Source of the DNA: Phytophthora quininea
Lineage: Eukaryota > Oomycota > Peronosporomycetes > Peronosporales > Peronosporaceae
Reading direction: 5' to 3'
Length of the DNA: 64,000 nt
NCBI GenBank assembly: GCA_011947345.1
Contig: JAAVTG010000092.1
Coordinates: 1 to 64,000, forward strand
Part shown: piece by piece, positions 50,657-61,429 of the stretch
Position numbering within the stretch: position 1 is the first letter of the stretch
Layout of the letters: each line of letters begins with the position of its first letter
Position numbers and translations under genes: made by a program
Notes under the pieces: model-generated
Databases searched by the model: none
Told to the model about the DNA's origin: nothing
Seen by the model: only the letters and a program-made list of their open reading frames with translations

Positions 50657-51490
50657 GCCAGAAATCGACAGGTTGACTAGATCTGTCAGGCGTCGATTCG
50701 ACTTCGACGCGAGCGAGGTGTCCACTACATCTTGGTGGGCCCCAGCGATTGGCCCCACGTTAGTAGACAAGACAGCCGCAACGCGAGTTGTGCACAGAGC
50801 GAGTGACGGTCCTCTCTGCGTAGCTTGTGCAGTGCCGCTCGATGATCAGAGTAACGAGACTTCCTTGCGGCAACGCAAGGTCAAACGTATGGCGGTCGAG
50901 TCGGGGGCATTCCCACCACAGCACATGGTGGTCGAGCATAAGCTCCGTAATACTGTTCAGCGGTCGAACGTAACTTCTCGCAACAGTGAGCAGTGGTCGA
51001 GCAGGGTCTCCAGCAAAAGCAGATGGAGGTCGTGCGTGTATTCCACGATCTGCTGGCGAAAGCAGAGCAACGGCTCCCATCGACATCGATGTTTGTCGAA
51101 CGTTCGACATATCCGTCCCATGATGCCGCGGTTGAGCAGGGGTTCCCGCATGCTCCCGGTGTGGTCGAGCACGGCCTCCCACAACTAGAGGAGGCTGACG
51201 AAGCATCTAGTTAGTGACAGCGCGTTCTGCTTACGCAGTGGCAGCAGTAGACGTAAGTAGGGGAAGACCAAGTCTTGACGCCGGCGCTTGAAGCCTCGTC
51301 GTGTTCCGTCTAAGAAGAACCAAGTCGAATCCGTCCATGCGCTCGAGTACATCGAGGGGTCTCCACAGCGATCGCGGGTTATCGAGGTATCCAGTCCACC
51401 GAGCGATGCCGAGGCGGTCACACATCTACCAAGCCTATCATGAAATCATTTTCTCCGTAACCTCAAAGCCGGTGAGTTAAACAAATATAC

Positions 51491-52905
51491 TTGATCACTG
51501 AACAACCTCGACGTGGAACAAAATTCATGCTATCGATGCTGATAGCAGTCTGCCTCGCCCGAAAAGCGCTAAGCCTAAGTCTGCGAGAGGAGCGCTTCGC
51601 AGCACAATCGTGGGAAGTACTAAGGAAACCAGGGAACCCTGTGTACGACCTCGCCTGCGAATATGCAGACGTTTTCCCAGAAGAGATCCCGGCTGAACTC
51701 CCTGCCGATCGAGGCATTCACCACGAGATCGATCTCGTGCCTGGTACTAAGTATTGCGTTACGCGACAGTGGCCATTGATGATTTTTTCGAAGGACGCCG
51801 CCAGGCTGGTCACGTACGTGAGAGTATATCCCCCACTCCAGCCCGACGTTCTGTGGCAAGAAGACCACCGGCGGATGGCGGGTCGCTCACGCATTCAACA
51901 AGCTAAATGACGTCAGAAACCGTGATCTACAGCGCCATCGATCTGACCGATGGGTTCTGATGAGGGAGTCCGATATTGTCCTCACCGCTGTGAGCACACC
52001 GAGCACTATGCTATGGGAATGGTTACTAATGCCACAAGGTCTGAATAATGCACCGGCGACATTCAATCGCATGGTTTCCCATGTGCTGCGTCCGCTTCGC
52101 GACTTTGCACCGAGTTACTTCGACGATATCTTCGTTCATAGTCATGCTGAGAACGAGCTCAGCGCGGTCGTCGTACATTTACGTCACTTGAGGAAGATTT
52201 TATAAGTGATGCGAGAGAACAAATTGTATGCGGATGTGAAGAAGTGTGTCTTCTGCGCGCTGGAAATACCGGTGTTGGGATGTTTCACCAGCAGAGATGG
52301 AGTGCGCGCAGATCTTGAGAACGTCTCGTCAATTCATGCATGGCCAGCGCCAACGAATCTCACTGAGTTGCGTCAGTGGCTAGACATGGCCAACTGCTTG
52401 CACAAGTACACGAAGAACTACGCTGGCTTGATCCAGCCACTATCTTCATTACTGAAGAAGGATTCGAATGGGCGTGGAAACCAGAACACCAAGCTGCGTT
52501 TGACTCGGTGAAGGTAACCCTCTCATCAACCCCGTTCTGATGCTTCAGGATGATTCAAATCCATTTCACGTCGTTTGTGGCGCGAGTGCGCTGACACAAT
52601 TTGACGATGAGGGTCGCGAGCGTGTCATTAGTTATCGAGACAGCTACTCATTCTATAATAAGGAGCTACTGGCAATCCGCTACGCTCTGGTAAAAATCAG
52701 GGTCTGTCTCCTCGGCGAGGAGTCATTTGCTATGTATACGGATTATGCATCGCTGCGGACAGCGATGAAAAGCCATAATCTTTCTCAGTGTATAATACGA
52801 TTGCTATCTTTCTTCTCCGAGTACAACTTTGTCGTGCACTACAAACTGGGCAAGAATAACATTATCGCCGATGCGTTATCTCGGCGCCCCGACTACGACC
52901 CATGA
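51491..52905 (+). pseudogene. Reverse transcriptase and RNase H of gypsy element 3
   Basis: Four broken frames give RT/RNase H in order: FPEEIPAELPADRGIHHEID and VPGTKYCVTRQWPL (51650-51790); MPQGLNNAPATFNRMVSHVL and YFDDIFVHSHAENE (52030-52150); FCALEIPVLGCFTSRDGV (52250-52300); and RNase H phrases SFYNKELLAIRYALVKIRVC and NIIADALSRRPDYD (52640-52900). The first catalytic Asp block is partly deleted near 51930. The intact MPQGL here shows the ancestral state of the site broken in elements 1 and 2. Confidence 0.75.
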
Positions 52906-52932
52906 GAAACGCTCGGTCATCAGACGACAGAT

Positions 52933-54734
52933 GTGGACACTGATGACGACGAGTGTGCGGTCTGCCTTGTGTCCGGCATGAACGTGACCGCAAGCATTTC
53001 CATGAGTCTGTTGGGTGATGAGATAGCGGCCGCATACGCTGCTGACCCTGTATATGCCGGCATTCTGCAGCATTTGTGTTCTCCCAGCAAGTCTACACTG
53101 GGAGTATTATCACGTTCGACACGGAGCCAGATCGATCGATATGGTTTAGATGGTGATCTGTTGACTTATACCATCGATCGGTTCGATGGAGCAAGAATCG
53201 TGGTGCCGAACGATGCGGATCTTCGCGCGAGGATCACCCACAAGTTTCACGACGCTCCAGTTGGAGGCCACCTCGGCCGCGAGAAGACGTTTGCCGTGCT
53301 GGCGAGAGAGTTCAATTGGCCCCATGTATACAAGTGGGTGCGCACGTGTGAGATTTGCCAGCGTGTTAAGCCGTCCTCGGCGAGGAAGACCCCAGTGGTA
53401 CCCCTTCCGATCGCTACGGAAGCCTGGCGCCCAGTTTCGATGGACTTTATCTTTGGTCTTTCGCCCAATTCGGCCGGGCGCGCTGGTGTGCTTACGTTTG
53501 TTGACCGCTTCAGCAAGATGGTGCATTTCGTTCCCGTATCAGACTCTGTTACTGCGGGGAGTCCGCGGCCCATTTCATTGATGTGGTGTTTCGACATCAC
53601 GGTCTGCCTGAATCCATCGTCTCCGACAGGGATCCATGCTTCACTTCGGCATTCTGGTCTGGACACTTCGATTTACTGGGCACCAAGCTATTGATGCCCG
53701 CTGCAGCACATCCGGAGACGGATGGACAAACTGAGCGAGTCAGCAGGGCTCTTGAAGATGTCCTCCGCAGCTTCGCAACGTCGTTCTCGAATTGGAGCTC
53801 GTTCCTATCGTTAGCCGAGTTCGCGTTGAACAATGCAGTGCACGCGTCGACGGGGCTGGCCCCTTTTTCGTGAATAACACAAGGCACCCGCGTGTTCTAA
53901 CGCATCTTGCCGTGGGTCACCCCACGGAGTCTACAGGCTCCACCCTTGGTGGGGAGAAGCTACTCCCGCCGTGGTAAGTGCAGTACCATGTGATGCGAGT
54001 GACGATGATGGTTCCATGTAGCGAAGTGTCGCCCCTCGTACCGTCGCCGAACGGTCCGGGCAAAAGTTATTATGGTACAGTCCCGCCCAACCCACCCGAC
54101 CTTCCGATAATGAGTCAGACTCCCAATAGTATTTCAGAGTGCAGTCAGCATGAACGCAGTCACGCGCGGCCAGTCGCGTGCGGCCACCTTTGTCCCACAG
54201 TGGCAGTCTATATATCACGGTTCGTCAGAGATGCACTGCAGAGCGCAGTGGACAAGCAGATGGAAAATGCCGACAAACATGGGCGCGAGAAGGTGGATTT
54301 ATATAAAGTTGGTGATCGTGTGCTACTTTACTGAAGGCATCCGGGCCTCGGCGGTGACGAATCTTGGAGCGAGTAAATTGGGCCCGCGCTTTATTGGGCC
54401 CCTTAGGGTTCTGAAAATGATCGGCGACGCGTACACACTTGACGTACCGACTTTGCTGCGTCTCCACCCGATCTTTTATGTCGGGCGGCATAAGCGGTAT
54501 CATCCTGCGGTGATCTCAGAGGCTGAGCACCAGAGAGACTTGGTGGAGCGTATAGCGACCGACCTGAGCGACACGTCTGCCGAGCTAGAGAGCCATTCAA
54601 TCCGGGCGCCCGCTCGGGCGGGCGAGTTTCAGTCTGCGGTGAACCAAACATTTGAATCTCCACGAAACGCAAGCGATTCAGCAACTCCTCATTCAACTGA
54701 CGCAGCTTCTTCGCCAGTGCCTCAGCGAGTGTAG
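52933..54734 (+). pseudogene. Integrase of gypsy element 3
   Basis: The zinc part has FHDAPVGGHLGREKTFAVLA and CEICQRVKPSSARK. The core has VSMDFIFGLSPNSAGRAGVL, then in the next phase VSDRDPCFTSAFW and AHPETDGQTERVSRALEDVL. FALNNAVHASTG follows. Sequence at 53870-54150 is scrambled. The C-terminal barrel, KLGPRFIGPLRVLKMIGDAY and HPIFYVGRHKRYH, appears at 54370-54500. Confidence 0.75.
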
Positions 54735-54834
54735 TACAGCCATCGTCCCGCTCAGCCTCCGCTTGAGCGTCCAACGAGAGATTCAACGCGACCTTAACGT
54801 CGTAGGCGACAAGCGCAGGAGCCGTATAGGCGTA

Positions 54835-55075
54835 CCACCCCTCCGCCGATTGTTGATTCAGCGGGCTATACTCTCTGGATTGTAGATCGGATCGTTAAAC
54901 ATAAGGATCCCTCCCGCTAGGCTGCTCGTGGCCGCCGCACCACCAAGTATGTCGCTACGGCACGCAAGTACCGTGTTCGTTGGCTCGGTTTCTCCGGAGG
55001 AGGATAAATGGGATCCACGTGCCAATCTTCTCCACGACGTTTCAGATAATGTTCGCGACTACAAGTTCAGTTTCC
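54835..55075 (+). pseudogene. Chromodomain of gypsy element 3
   Basis: The frame reads PIVDSAGYTLWIVDRIVKHK, a TAG, then TTKYVATARKYRVRWLGFS and, with one more phase change at about 54993, EEDKWDPRANLLHDVSDNVR. The aromatic cage strands and 'W.p...L' are recognisable. It is inactive. Confidence 0.6.
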
Positions 55076-55239
55076 CGGTGGCAAGAGCGCCCGTGGAGCT
55101 GCCCACGGAGATCGCGAGCACGCAGCCTGTGGCTACATGCTGCGTCGCGAATGTTGTACGCATGAGCCCACACGCGTAGCCGCGCGGTTGATGTTGGAGA
55201 GCGTCCGCTCGTACTTGGCGATCTATCCGGGCTACATCT

Positions 55240-55653
55240 CGCCGATAGGTCTCTCAGTGACGTGTAGCTCTCATCAACGCCGCGTCGGCACGACATCCTT
55301 CTCGAACGTGAACGTAGCACAAGCGATCCACAGACCAATCATCTTCGCAGACGCGCTCGCGCAACTCGCCGAGCGAATGATCCTTGAGAATTTCCCCACG
55401 GTACTGCAGCCAGTCGACAACACCCCAGCCGTTGCGCCAGGTTCCAGCACTAGATCGTGGCACACAACGACTTCCGTAGCGCCTCGTAATCGTGTCCCTC
55501 GACAGCTTTCTGCCGCGCCGCGCGGGAGCAGCGGAAGTAGTCTTTCATAGTGTCCAGCGGGTCAGGGTTCTCGGCGCCGCTCAGGTCATATAGGCCCCAG
55601 GGTGCAAGGTCGTCATTCATCACGCGCTGTCCGCGTGCGCCGTACGAGTGCAT
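55240..55653 (-). other. Coding-like antisense frames near the 3' end of gypsy element 3
   Basis: Two minus-strand phases read as continuous protein: 55653-55450 (VMNDDLAPWGLYDLSGAENP, DPLDTMKDYFRCSRAARQKA) and 55463-55254 (GVVDWLQYRGEILKDHSLGE, DDWSVDRLCYVHVREGCRAD). No family was recognised. The location matches that of antisense frames in two other gypsy copies in this window. Confidence 0.4.
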
Positions 55654-55846
55654 CGTCGCTGGTGGGCTCTTGTGTCTGCTGCTGATCCAAAGGTGTGTTT
55701 GTCCGTGCTCCAGTTTCCGTCCGCGCTGCGCAGGTGCTGTTGTCGCTTCTGCTTGTGGTCGTTTTCTCTCCGACGGATTCCCAGTTTTCTTCAGTGTCCT
55801 TCAGCTGCGCTTGCGGTGTGCAAGCGCAACTTTGAGAGGGAGGAGG

Positions 55847-56011
55847 TAATGGGCTCTCCCGTTACTTGATTAAGTTTAGCTATATACAAAAGTAGGCAGG
55901 TTGCGTGCACCGAGCACGCACATAGGCGTCCTCTCCTGATTGCTAGAAAGTGGGGAGCCAGACACACTTCTATCCAACTAAGTGCGAAATTGCTTTTGTG
56001 TGGTTGTAAGT
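55847..56011 (+). repeat. Right LTR-like repeat of gypsy element 3
   Basis: See the left copy. It is preceded by gagagggaggagg, a likely polypurine tract. Confidence 0.6.
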
Positions 56012-56239
56012 GTGGTGTAGCGGGATTTTCAAAATCCGCTTCCACTGCGCCCAGACACTGACCAACGGAGGGGGTATTCCGATATCCGTGAGGATGCTGA
56101 AGTGCGCTCACCTTGTGTACCCGTTGGCGGGCTGGATCTGCTCTTCAGGTACTTCGACGGTGCTTGATCTATGAAAATCGAACGTCTTGGCGGGACGTGG
56201 GGTCAGGAGCAGTGTGGGAATCTTCACTCTGCGTCCTTG

Positions 56240-56865
56240 AACAATTACCAGACCAGTAATCGCTTGGATCTACTTTGATTTTGGCCCTGGATCTTGGATC
56301 CAGGTGGGGGTTACCTTGAGGGGTGTGTTGCCTTCCTTTTCATTACTTGACGCTTTCAATAGCGTGATCTTAGGGGAAGGGGGGAGAGGAGGGTCGATCA
56401 GTCGTCCTGGCCAAGTAGTAACTCCAGTAGACCTCGGATCCGCACTTGGTACTAGTGGATCCATCTGCGAGTGGATCTGGCCAATATACTATCCAGATCA
56501 CCCGAGCACTGCATGATCCGTAGTGATCCCGACGTAGCTTGACTGGGCCAATGTATTTCCCGTAGTCTTAAGCACTAGGAAGGGCACTTGTGGTGTACAA
56601 GGCAAATTCGACTCTGTATTAAGCAAATTATGAGTAAATCCATAGAGACCGCATTCCAAAACCTATTATCTGCATCATTTCTATACCTGCCACTGGATAT
56701 TGTCGCTTGATTACTCCTCTAGTGTGCCAGATCCACGTCTGGAACGGTCCCACTTGCGGATCTGGATCCCCCATGCTTGGATCCATTGTTTCTGCGATGT
56801 GTCCATATCTGATCCGGGGATCTGAGTCTGAATCCAGCATGCTGGGTCCCCGTATTGGCCCAAAT
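56240..56865. repeat. GGATC-rich low-complexity region
   Basis: About a dozen GGATC/GATCC motifs, six of them full GGATCC palindromes, occur in about 620 bp; one or two would be expected by chance. They recur with ctggatc and cttggatcca contexts. Neither strand has a supported gene; the DPDP/GSD-like translations simply reflect the motif. Confidence 0.45.
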
Positions 56866-56869
56866 CCTG

Positions 56870-57660
56870 GAAAACTGCTTCACCACACCATCCTGAGAAG
56901 TCTCTCCGCAAGCTGCACGCAGGTATAGTAGTTGCTTGCTACAATAAGGCGTTTGCCACGTTGGCCCTTCAATGCCTTTGTCAAGTTGCGAATCACAGTC
57001 TTGGATATCGTGTCTGAAGTATCTTCCTTTCCACGATACAGCTCAGTACTACATAATACATCATGAAAACAGTGTTAGAGCCTCTATACTGTATGGTACA
57101 GCATAATAACACTTGCCGGGAGCAGTACGCGTTGTTGGCACAGCACATCATGTAAAACTTGTTTCCCATTTTGTCGGCTTGTCACGCACGCATGTAGATC
57201 TTCATCGGGTTGAACTGGTGGCTACTGCCGACCATCCCCTGATCAAATAACACAATTTGTCCCATGCGGTATCCATTTCAAAAGGTCTTCTCAACAAACT
57301 GTAGCACTGGGCGAAGCTTCCACTCTTTATCTTTCTTTCATCAATCACTAGCGTTGTCGTTAGAGTGTAGATATCGTGTGATATCCGCAAAGCGCTGCCC
57401 GCTCATAAACTTCCCAAACTTCCCGAGCGGAATTGCACTATTTTCCGAAGTCGAGCAACGTTCAGCCATGAAACTGCGGTGGGGACAGAGAACTCGGGCA
57501 ACTAGCAGTCCGATGGAATGGACAATCTGATGTGCTTGAAAAGGTTTCATCCTCCTGAGAACGGTATTGGTTTCTTCCAACGACTGCACGCTCTGTTTCG
57601 GGTCCACAGCTTGGCGTCGGCGTTGCCATTGCTGGTGCTTAGCCATAGTGTCGATCATTG
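56870..57660 (-). pseudogene. piggyBac-like transposase, N-terminal and central fragment
   Basis: On the minus strand 57660-57341 reads RRMKPFQAHQIVHSIGLLVA, then RVLCPHRSFMAERCSTSENS and GKFGKFMSGQRFADITRYLH, a piggyBac (DDE_Tnp_1_7) opening. After a gap come DQGMVGSSHQFNPMKIYMR, KMGNKFYMMCCANNAYCSRQ (about 57230-57110) and TISKTVIRNLTKALKGQRGK, RLIVASNYYTCVQLAERLLR (about 57030-56885). These fit the family pattern 'FDegMi...s..NpmrqYmkdKPhkwG.K' and 'D.fYTs..La..Ll'. The last motif has N instead of the catalytic D. Stops and phase changes are present. Confidence 0.62.
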
Positions 57661-58200
57661 CGCGGCGGTAAACGTTGAACTCGTCAGCAATTTTGCGCTA
57701 CATCAATTTGGGTAGGAAGTAATAGAACAGACAAAGAGGAGATCCAGCAAAAGCTCGTGCAGACTCAGTCGGATCATGTCGACCTGTGGTGTTGGAGAAC
57801 ACACAAAATCGTCAAGTTTGGCTTCCTCGCAATACACACAACAAATTCGCCGAGTCTAAGGTCGGCGACTCTGTGTGGCTTGCGCTATGGTTGTCCCTTC
57901 GCGATTCGGCCCTTCCGGGACAGCGGTGGAATTGCTCCGCAGTCGCCAGCTGCCAATCTCTCCAGAGGCCTGCCTGAGGTTAGCAGTCTCCGTTCCTCAA
58001 CCCTGTGACCTCACACCAAAGGATGGACGTCGGCGCGCGAGCGCTTTTACAGGTCATCGAGCGCAGCGTACGCCCGACTAGAAGATTAACGACGTTCTGG
58101 GTTAGAGACCCGTCGACTAGCCAAGTTGGCGAGATTTGTCTTCGCTGGTAGCGAGAAATGCCCTTCCCCGGGCCGACCTTAACTCTTGGCGCTACCAGTC
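57661..58200. other. Unassigned stretch between the piggyBac fragment and a gypsy LTR
   Basis: On the minus strand the LTR at 58201-58549 is followed here by actggtagcgccaagag (about 58184-58200), which resembles the primer site after the element 1 LTR (tggtagc...). A plus-strand phrase FAESKVGDSVWLAL at about 57850 weakly recalls an integrase C-terminus. Nothing else is recognisable. Confidence 0.35.
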
Positions 58201-58549
58201 TGCAGCGGGGCTGTGTAGCAGTGCACGTGCACAGAGGAAGACGTAGGACTCCCCGAGTCTGTCTCTTTAGGCGTCCCGCCTTCGGTTCTATACAAGAACC
58301 AAGTACAGTCCCGTAACTAGGACTCGCGGAGTCAGTGTCCCTTAAGACAAGGATAGCACTAATTAACTGCAAAAATAGAACTGAATTGAATTGTTTATCT
58401 GACCTTTGCTGTAAATGTATAGACTAAACTATGTGGCATAGTTAATCTAAGAGATATGCAAATGAGTGGTGGAGAACCAAATGGCTACACTATGGCTACA
58501 TAGCCAGAAAGTCTACACACGGTTATGACTTTCGTGTAACCCCGTTACA
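58201..58549 (-). repeat. LTR of gypsy element 2
   Basis: 349 bp on the minus strand, TGTAACGGGGTTACACG at 58549 to CCCCGCTGCA at 58201, very close to the 5' LTR of element 1. A purine tract, atgggggaagg, precedes it on the element side, making it the 3' LTR of element 2. Confidence 0.85.
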
Positions 58550-59118
58550 CCTTCCCCCATTAAACCGTGGGCACACCGAGTCCACGCTGGTGTAGTCACC
58601 TCAGCGAGGTCATGCCTCTAAGAGTCCCTTGTGGCGAACTGCAGCGGCTGCTGGCTCAGTGCCTCGCACTCCAAGATCGTTAGATCGCTGCGGCCTCGCC
58701 TCGGGGTGACTACTGGTCAGGCTGACCAACAGTCGCGGCTTTACAGCCGGCCACGATCTTGTTCTCGCGAACGGTCGCCATTCGTGCTGGTCACAGCACA
58801 CCCGAGCCTTGCTCGTCGAGCGCTTTGCCCCAGGGGCCAGCTCACAGCTGCGTGAAGGTCCACGACCTGCCTGCTGAAGGAACTGAGCTATTGGCTCGCG
58901 CGCCCGCACGGTTGTGCATCCGCCAGACCTTGCTGCCCTTACGGGGTCAGCGCGCGGCTTCGCTGCCTCTGAGGAGGTCTACCACGGAGTGGTGATACTC
59001 GGCGAGCTTCGTGGAGCTAGTAAGAGCTAGCAGCATAGCTGCGGGTGCTGATGACAGCTCATGGAGCCGCTGCTGTGGTGAACGACGTCCTCCAGCGATG
59101 CTGGGCGATGTGAGGTTC

Positions 59119-59960
59119 GATGCGAGGCTCAAACCCTCCATCAACAGACTTGCTCAGTGAGCACTGGCTACTCGGCCACGCGTTGTGGTACCCCAACACT
59201 GGACAACGTCCACCACACTCGTCCTTGGACGAACGACTAAGGCTCACGGCCTTCGCCAACCTGGCTTGTTCAACGAGCGTTGAAGGCCATGCCGCATGGC
59301 GTAAGCACTCGCACCGAGTGCAAAACAAGTGGACGTTGAGGGGCTCGAACCCTCGATCACCACAATAAGCTCCGAGAGCACAACCCACTACTAAGCCACG
59401 CTAGCTTCAGTGTGGATGAACGAAGTCCGATAGCAACACGGTTGCTTGGCATGCTTGCCTCGTCCCCGCTCCCATCAAGAGCGACACCAGCTATGCCACG
59501 CAAGTGGCTAAAGCTAACGGACGATGTCCGGAAGCAAAACATCGCTCGGCGGACGGGGTCCGCGACAGGGTTTGAACCCTCGTTCAATAGCGTCGACTCC
59601 ACAGCACAGGCGACTACGCCACTTCTGGCATGTGCGAACAATGTCCGGCAGCAAAGCGAGACGCTCCATGCAAAGGCCCTCGGCGAGGTTTGAACCCTCC
59701 ATCGCTTGCGTGAGCTCCTGGAGCTCCAACGACTAAGCCATATGCCAATGGCATCGTCGTCCACCGTGGCCTTGCCACTAACCCGATGATTCCACATCGT
59801 ATTCGGCTCAACGAGCCTAGCCACACGTCACCGACCTGGACTTCGCTTCCATTGCATGGAGCAATAGGTGAGGCACCCTTACGAGCGCAACACCCGCTCA
59901 CGCTGCCTGCGCAGCGGTTTCGGACCAGAGCTTGAGCTCAGCGTCTGATCCACTCGCCCC
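59119..59960 (-). repeat. Run of five tRNA-like A-box/B-box modules
   Basis: On the minus strand B-box-like sequences (ggttcaaacc, ggttcgagcc, ggtttgagcc, ggtccgaaacc) occur at about 59926-59916, 59696-59687, 59578-59569, 59351-59342 and 59135-59126. Each follows, by about 35-47 nt, an A-box-like tggcttagtagtggg, tggcgtagtcgcc or tggccgagtagcc. That is the tRNA arrangement. Acceptor stems do not pair well, so these are not functional tRNA genes as seen. Spacing is about 218, 222, 123 and 225 bp. A phrase, atgtccggcagcaaagc / atgtccggaagcaaaac, recurs between modules, suggesting duplication. Confidence 0.5.
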
Positions 59961-59964
59961 CACC

Positions 59965-60308
59965 TAGTGGGAGTCGCGGTGCGACAGCGGCCGGTGGCCC
60001 TCCCGACGCACCTGATCACAGCGATCAAAGGCGTCAACGACGTCAGGGCAATCTTGCCGGAGGGGAACCTCAAACTCCCATGAGTTCTGTGAATGTGGAT
60101 ACCCACGCCACTTCACAACGTACTGAGTACGTCCTCTGCGACGACGTCGCGCAAGGAGTTGCTCCACATGATAGTGGAGCTCTCCATTCTCATCGAGAAG
60201 AGTTAGGGGTGGACGGCGGTCCACCAGTCTTCCAGCAGGTGCCGATGTCGGCGAGGCAGCTCCACGAGCTATTGCCGGATCAGAATCCGGGTCGTGATGA
60301 CCGCTCAC
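59965..60308 (-). pseudogene. Chromodomain of gypsy element 2
   Basis: The frame reads PPLTLLDENGELHYHVEQLL, ARRRRRGRTQYVVKWRGYPH, then SQNSWEFEVPLRQDCPDVVD and AFDRCDQ. This is a full chromodomain: acidic/aromatic first strand, VVKWRGY and the W.....L helix. Chromodomains at the integrase end are known to direct chromoviruses to heterochromatin. The frame is open from 60308 to 59965 but is not contiguous with the integrase frame. Confidence 0.78.
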
Positions 60309-60309
60309 A

Positions 60310-61330
60310 GCCCCATAGCAGGAGGCACACGGGTCTGCCGCGTTGGCAACGGTGCTAGCGCTTCCGCGTTTACCCCTGCGGGGTCTCGGTACGGCTTGAG
60401 CAAGCCCACGTAGAACACCGGGTGTGTTCTCATCTTCGCTGGGAGATTGAGCGTATACGCTAGGCCCTTCTTGGCCACGACCTTAAACGGTCCAATGAAG
60501 CGTGGACGCAGCTTCGTCTTGAAGACGGTCGACACGGCGTGCGTGGGGAGGTTCTTTGCGTTGAGTAACGCGAGGTCCCCGACCTTGAACTCCCACACGT
60601 TACCTCTGCCGTTAGCATCGGCGTGTTCCTTTTGAACATCTTGGGTTTCAGCCATCGCGTCACGCACACTGCGTAAGACGCTCAACCTCGTCGAGAGGAA
60701 GTCATCGACCTGCTTGCGCACCGCAAGAGGGCTGATATCAGCAAGCTCGGGAGCTATCCCTCCCCACCAAGCCCGTGACCACGGAGTGGCGGGGAAAAGG
60801 GACGCGCGGGTGCGCTAAGCCGTTCACGTAGAACGGAGTGAAGCCCAGTCGTGTGCCTAGCACCTTGAAGACGGACGTCCAGAACTTCCCCGTGAAGCGC
60901 GGATCTCGATCCGAGACGATCGACTCCGGCAGCCTGTGCTGAAAGACTCGATCGATGAACAGCGAGGCTGTACCCTCTCCAGCAATGGAGTCCGGCACCG
61001 CCGCTAAGTGAACCATCTTGCTCAATCGGTCAACAAAGACCACAATACCCGTGTTGCCTACCGAGTCCTTCGGCAGACCAAATACAAAGTCCATACTCAT
61101 GGACTGCCAATACCCGCTGGGTCCTGGAAAGCTCGCCAGCGGCGTCGCCGCATGCAGCGCGGGTTTGACTCGTTGACACGTCTCGCACGTGCGCACATAT
61201 GTACTGACCCACTTGTACAGCTTGGGCCACCAGTACATGGAGCTCACGGAGCTGTAGGTCTTCTTGGGACCAAAGTGACCGCTCGTGGGAGCGTCGTAAG
61301 CCTGATACAGTACCTGTTACTTGAGGTCCT
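60310..61330 (-). pseudogene. Integrase of gypsy element 2, catalytic Glu region deleted
   Basis: 61247-60738 encodes CETCQRVKPALHAA, SMDFVFGLPKDSVGNTGIVV (first Asp) and VSDRDPRFTGKFWTSVFKVL (second Asp). It then jumps from GTRL directly to GFTPFYVNGLAHP. Compared with element 1, 165 bp (55 codons) are missing, including the DGQTE block with the catalytic Glu. 60721-60305 continues with the C-terminal barrel (VWEFKVGDLALLNAKNLPT, KLRPRFIGPFKVVAKKG). Confidence 0.82.
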
Positions 61331-61429
61331 CATCGTGAGGCACCACGACACGTGGAGGGTCATCAGGACCCGTGCTGTAGTACAGCAGGCCGCCCTCGCA
61401 GGCGTAGCGATGCAGTCGCGCCCGCAAGC

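Larger units (their letters stand above)
47944..56011 (+). mobile_element. Gypsy element 3 (Ty3/gypsy), decayed, inserted in a piggyBac gene
   Basis: Related direct repeats of about 165 bp, beginning TAATGGG and sharing tttagctatatacaaaagta, lie at 47944-48108 and 55847-56011. The right one follows a purine tract, gagagggaggagg. Between them are gag (49473), protease (about 50350), RT/RNase H (51650-52905), integrase (52940-54500) and a chromodomain (about 54835-55060), all plus strand and all broken. The region 48110-49470 also holds an antisense gag-like fragment and microsatellites, so it is itself rearranged. Confidence 0.6.

Noticed and set aside
57757..58008. Possible gene with phrase FAESKVGDSVWLAL
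   Set aside because: One weak integrase-like phrase only. Surrounding frames are short and no other domain is present.
59500..59750. Short proteins translated from the tRNA-like region
   Set aside because: Phrases like 'RGSNPRSP' are the usual translation of tRNA T-arms. No protein is likely.
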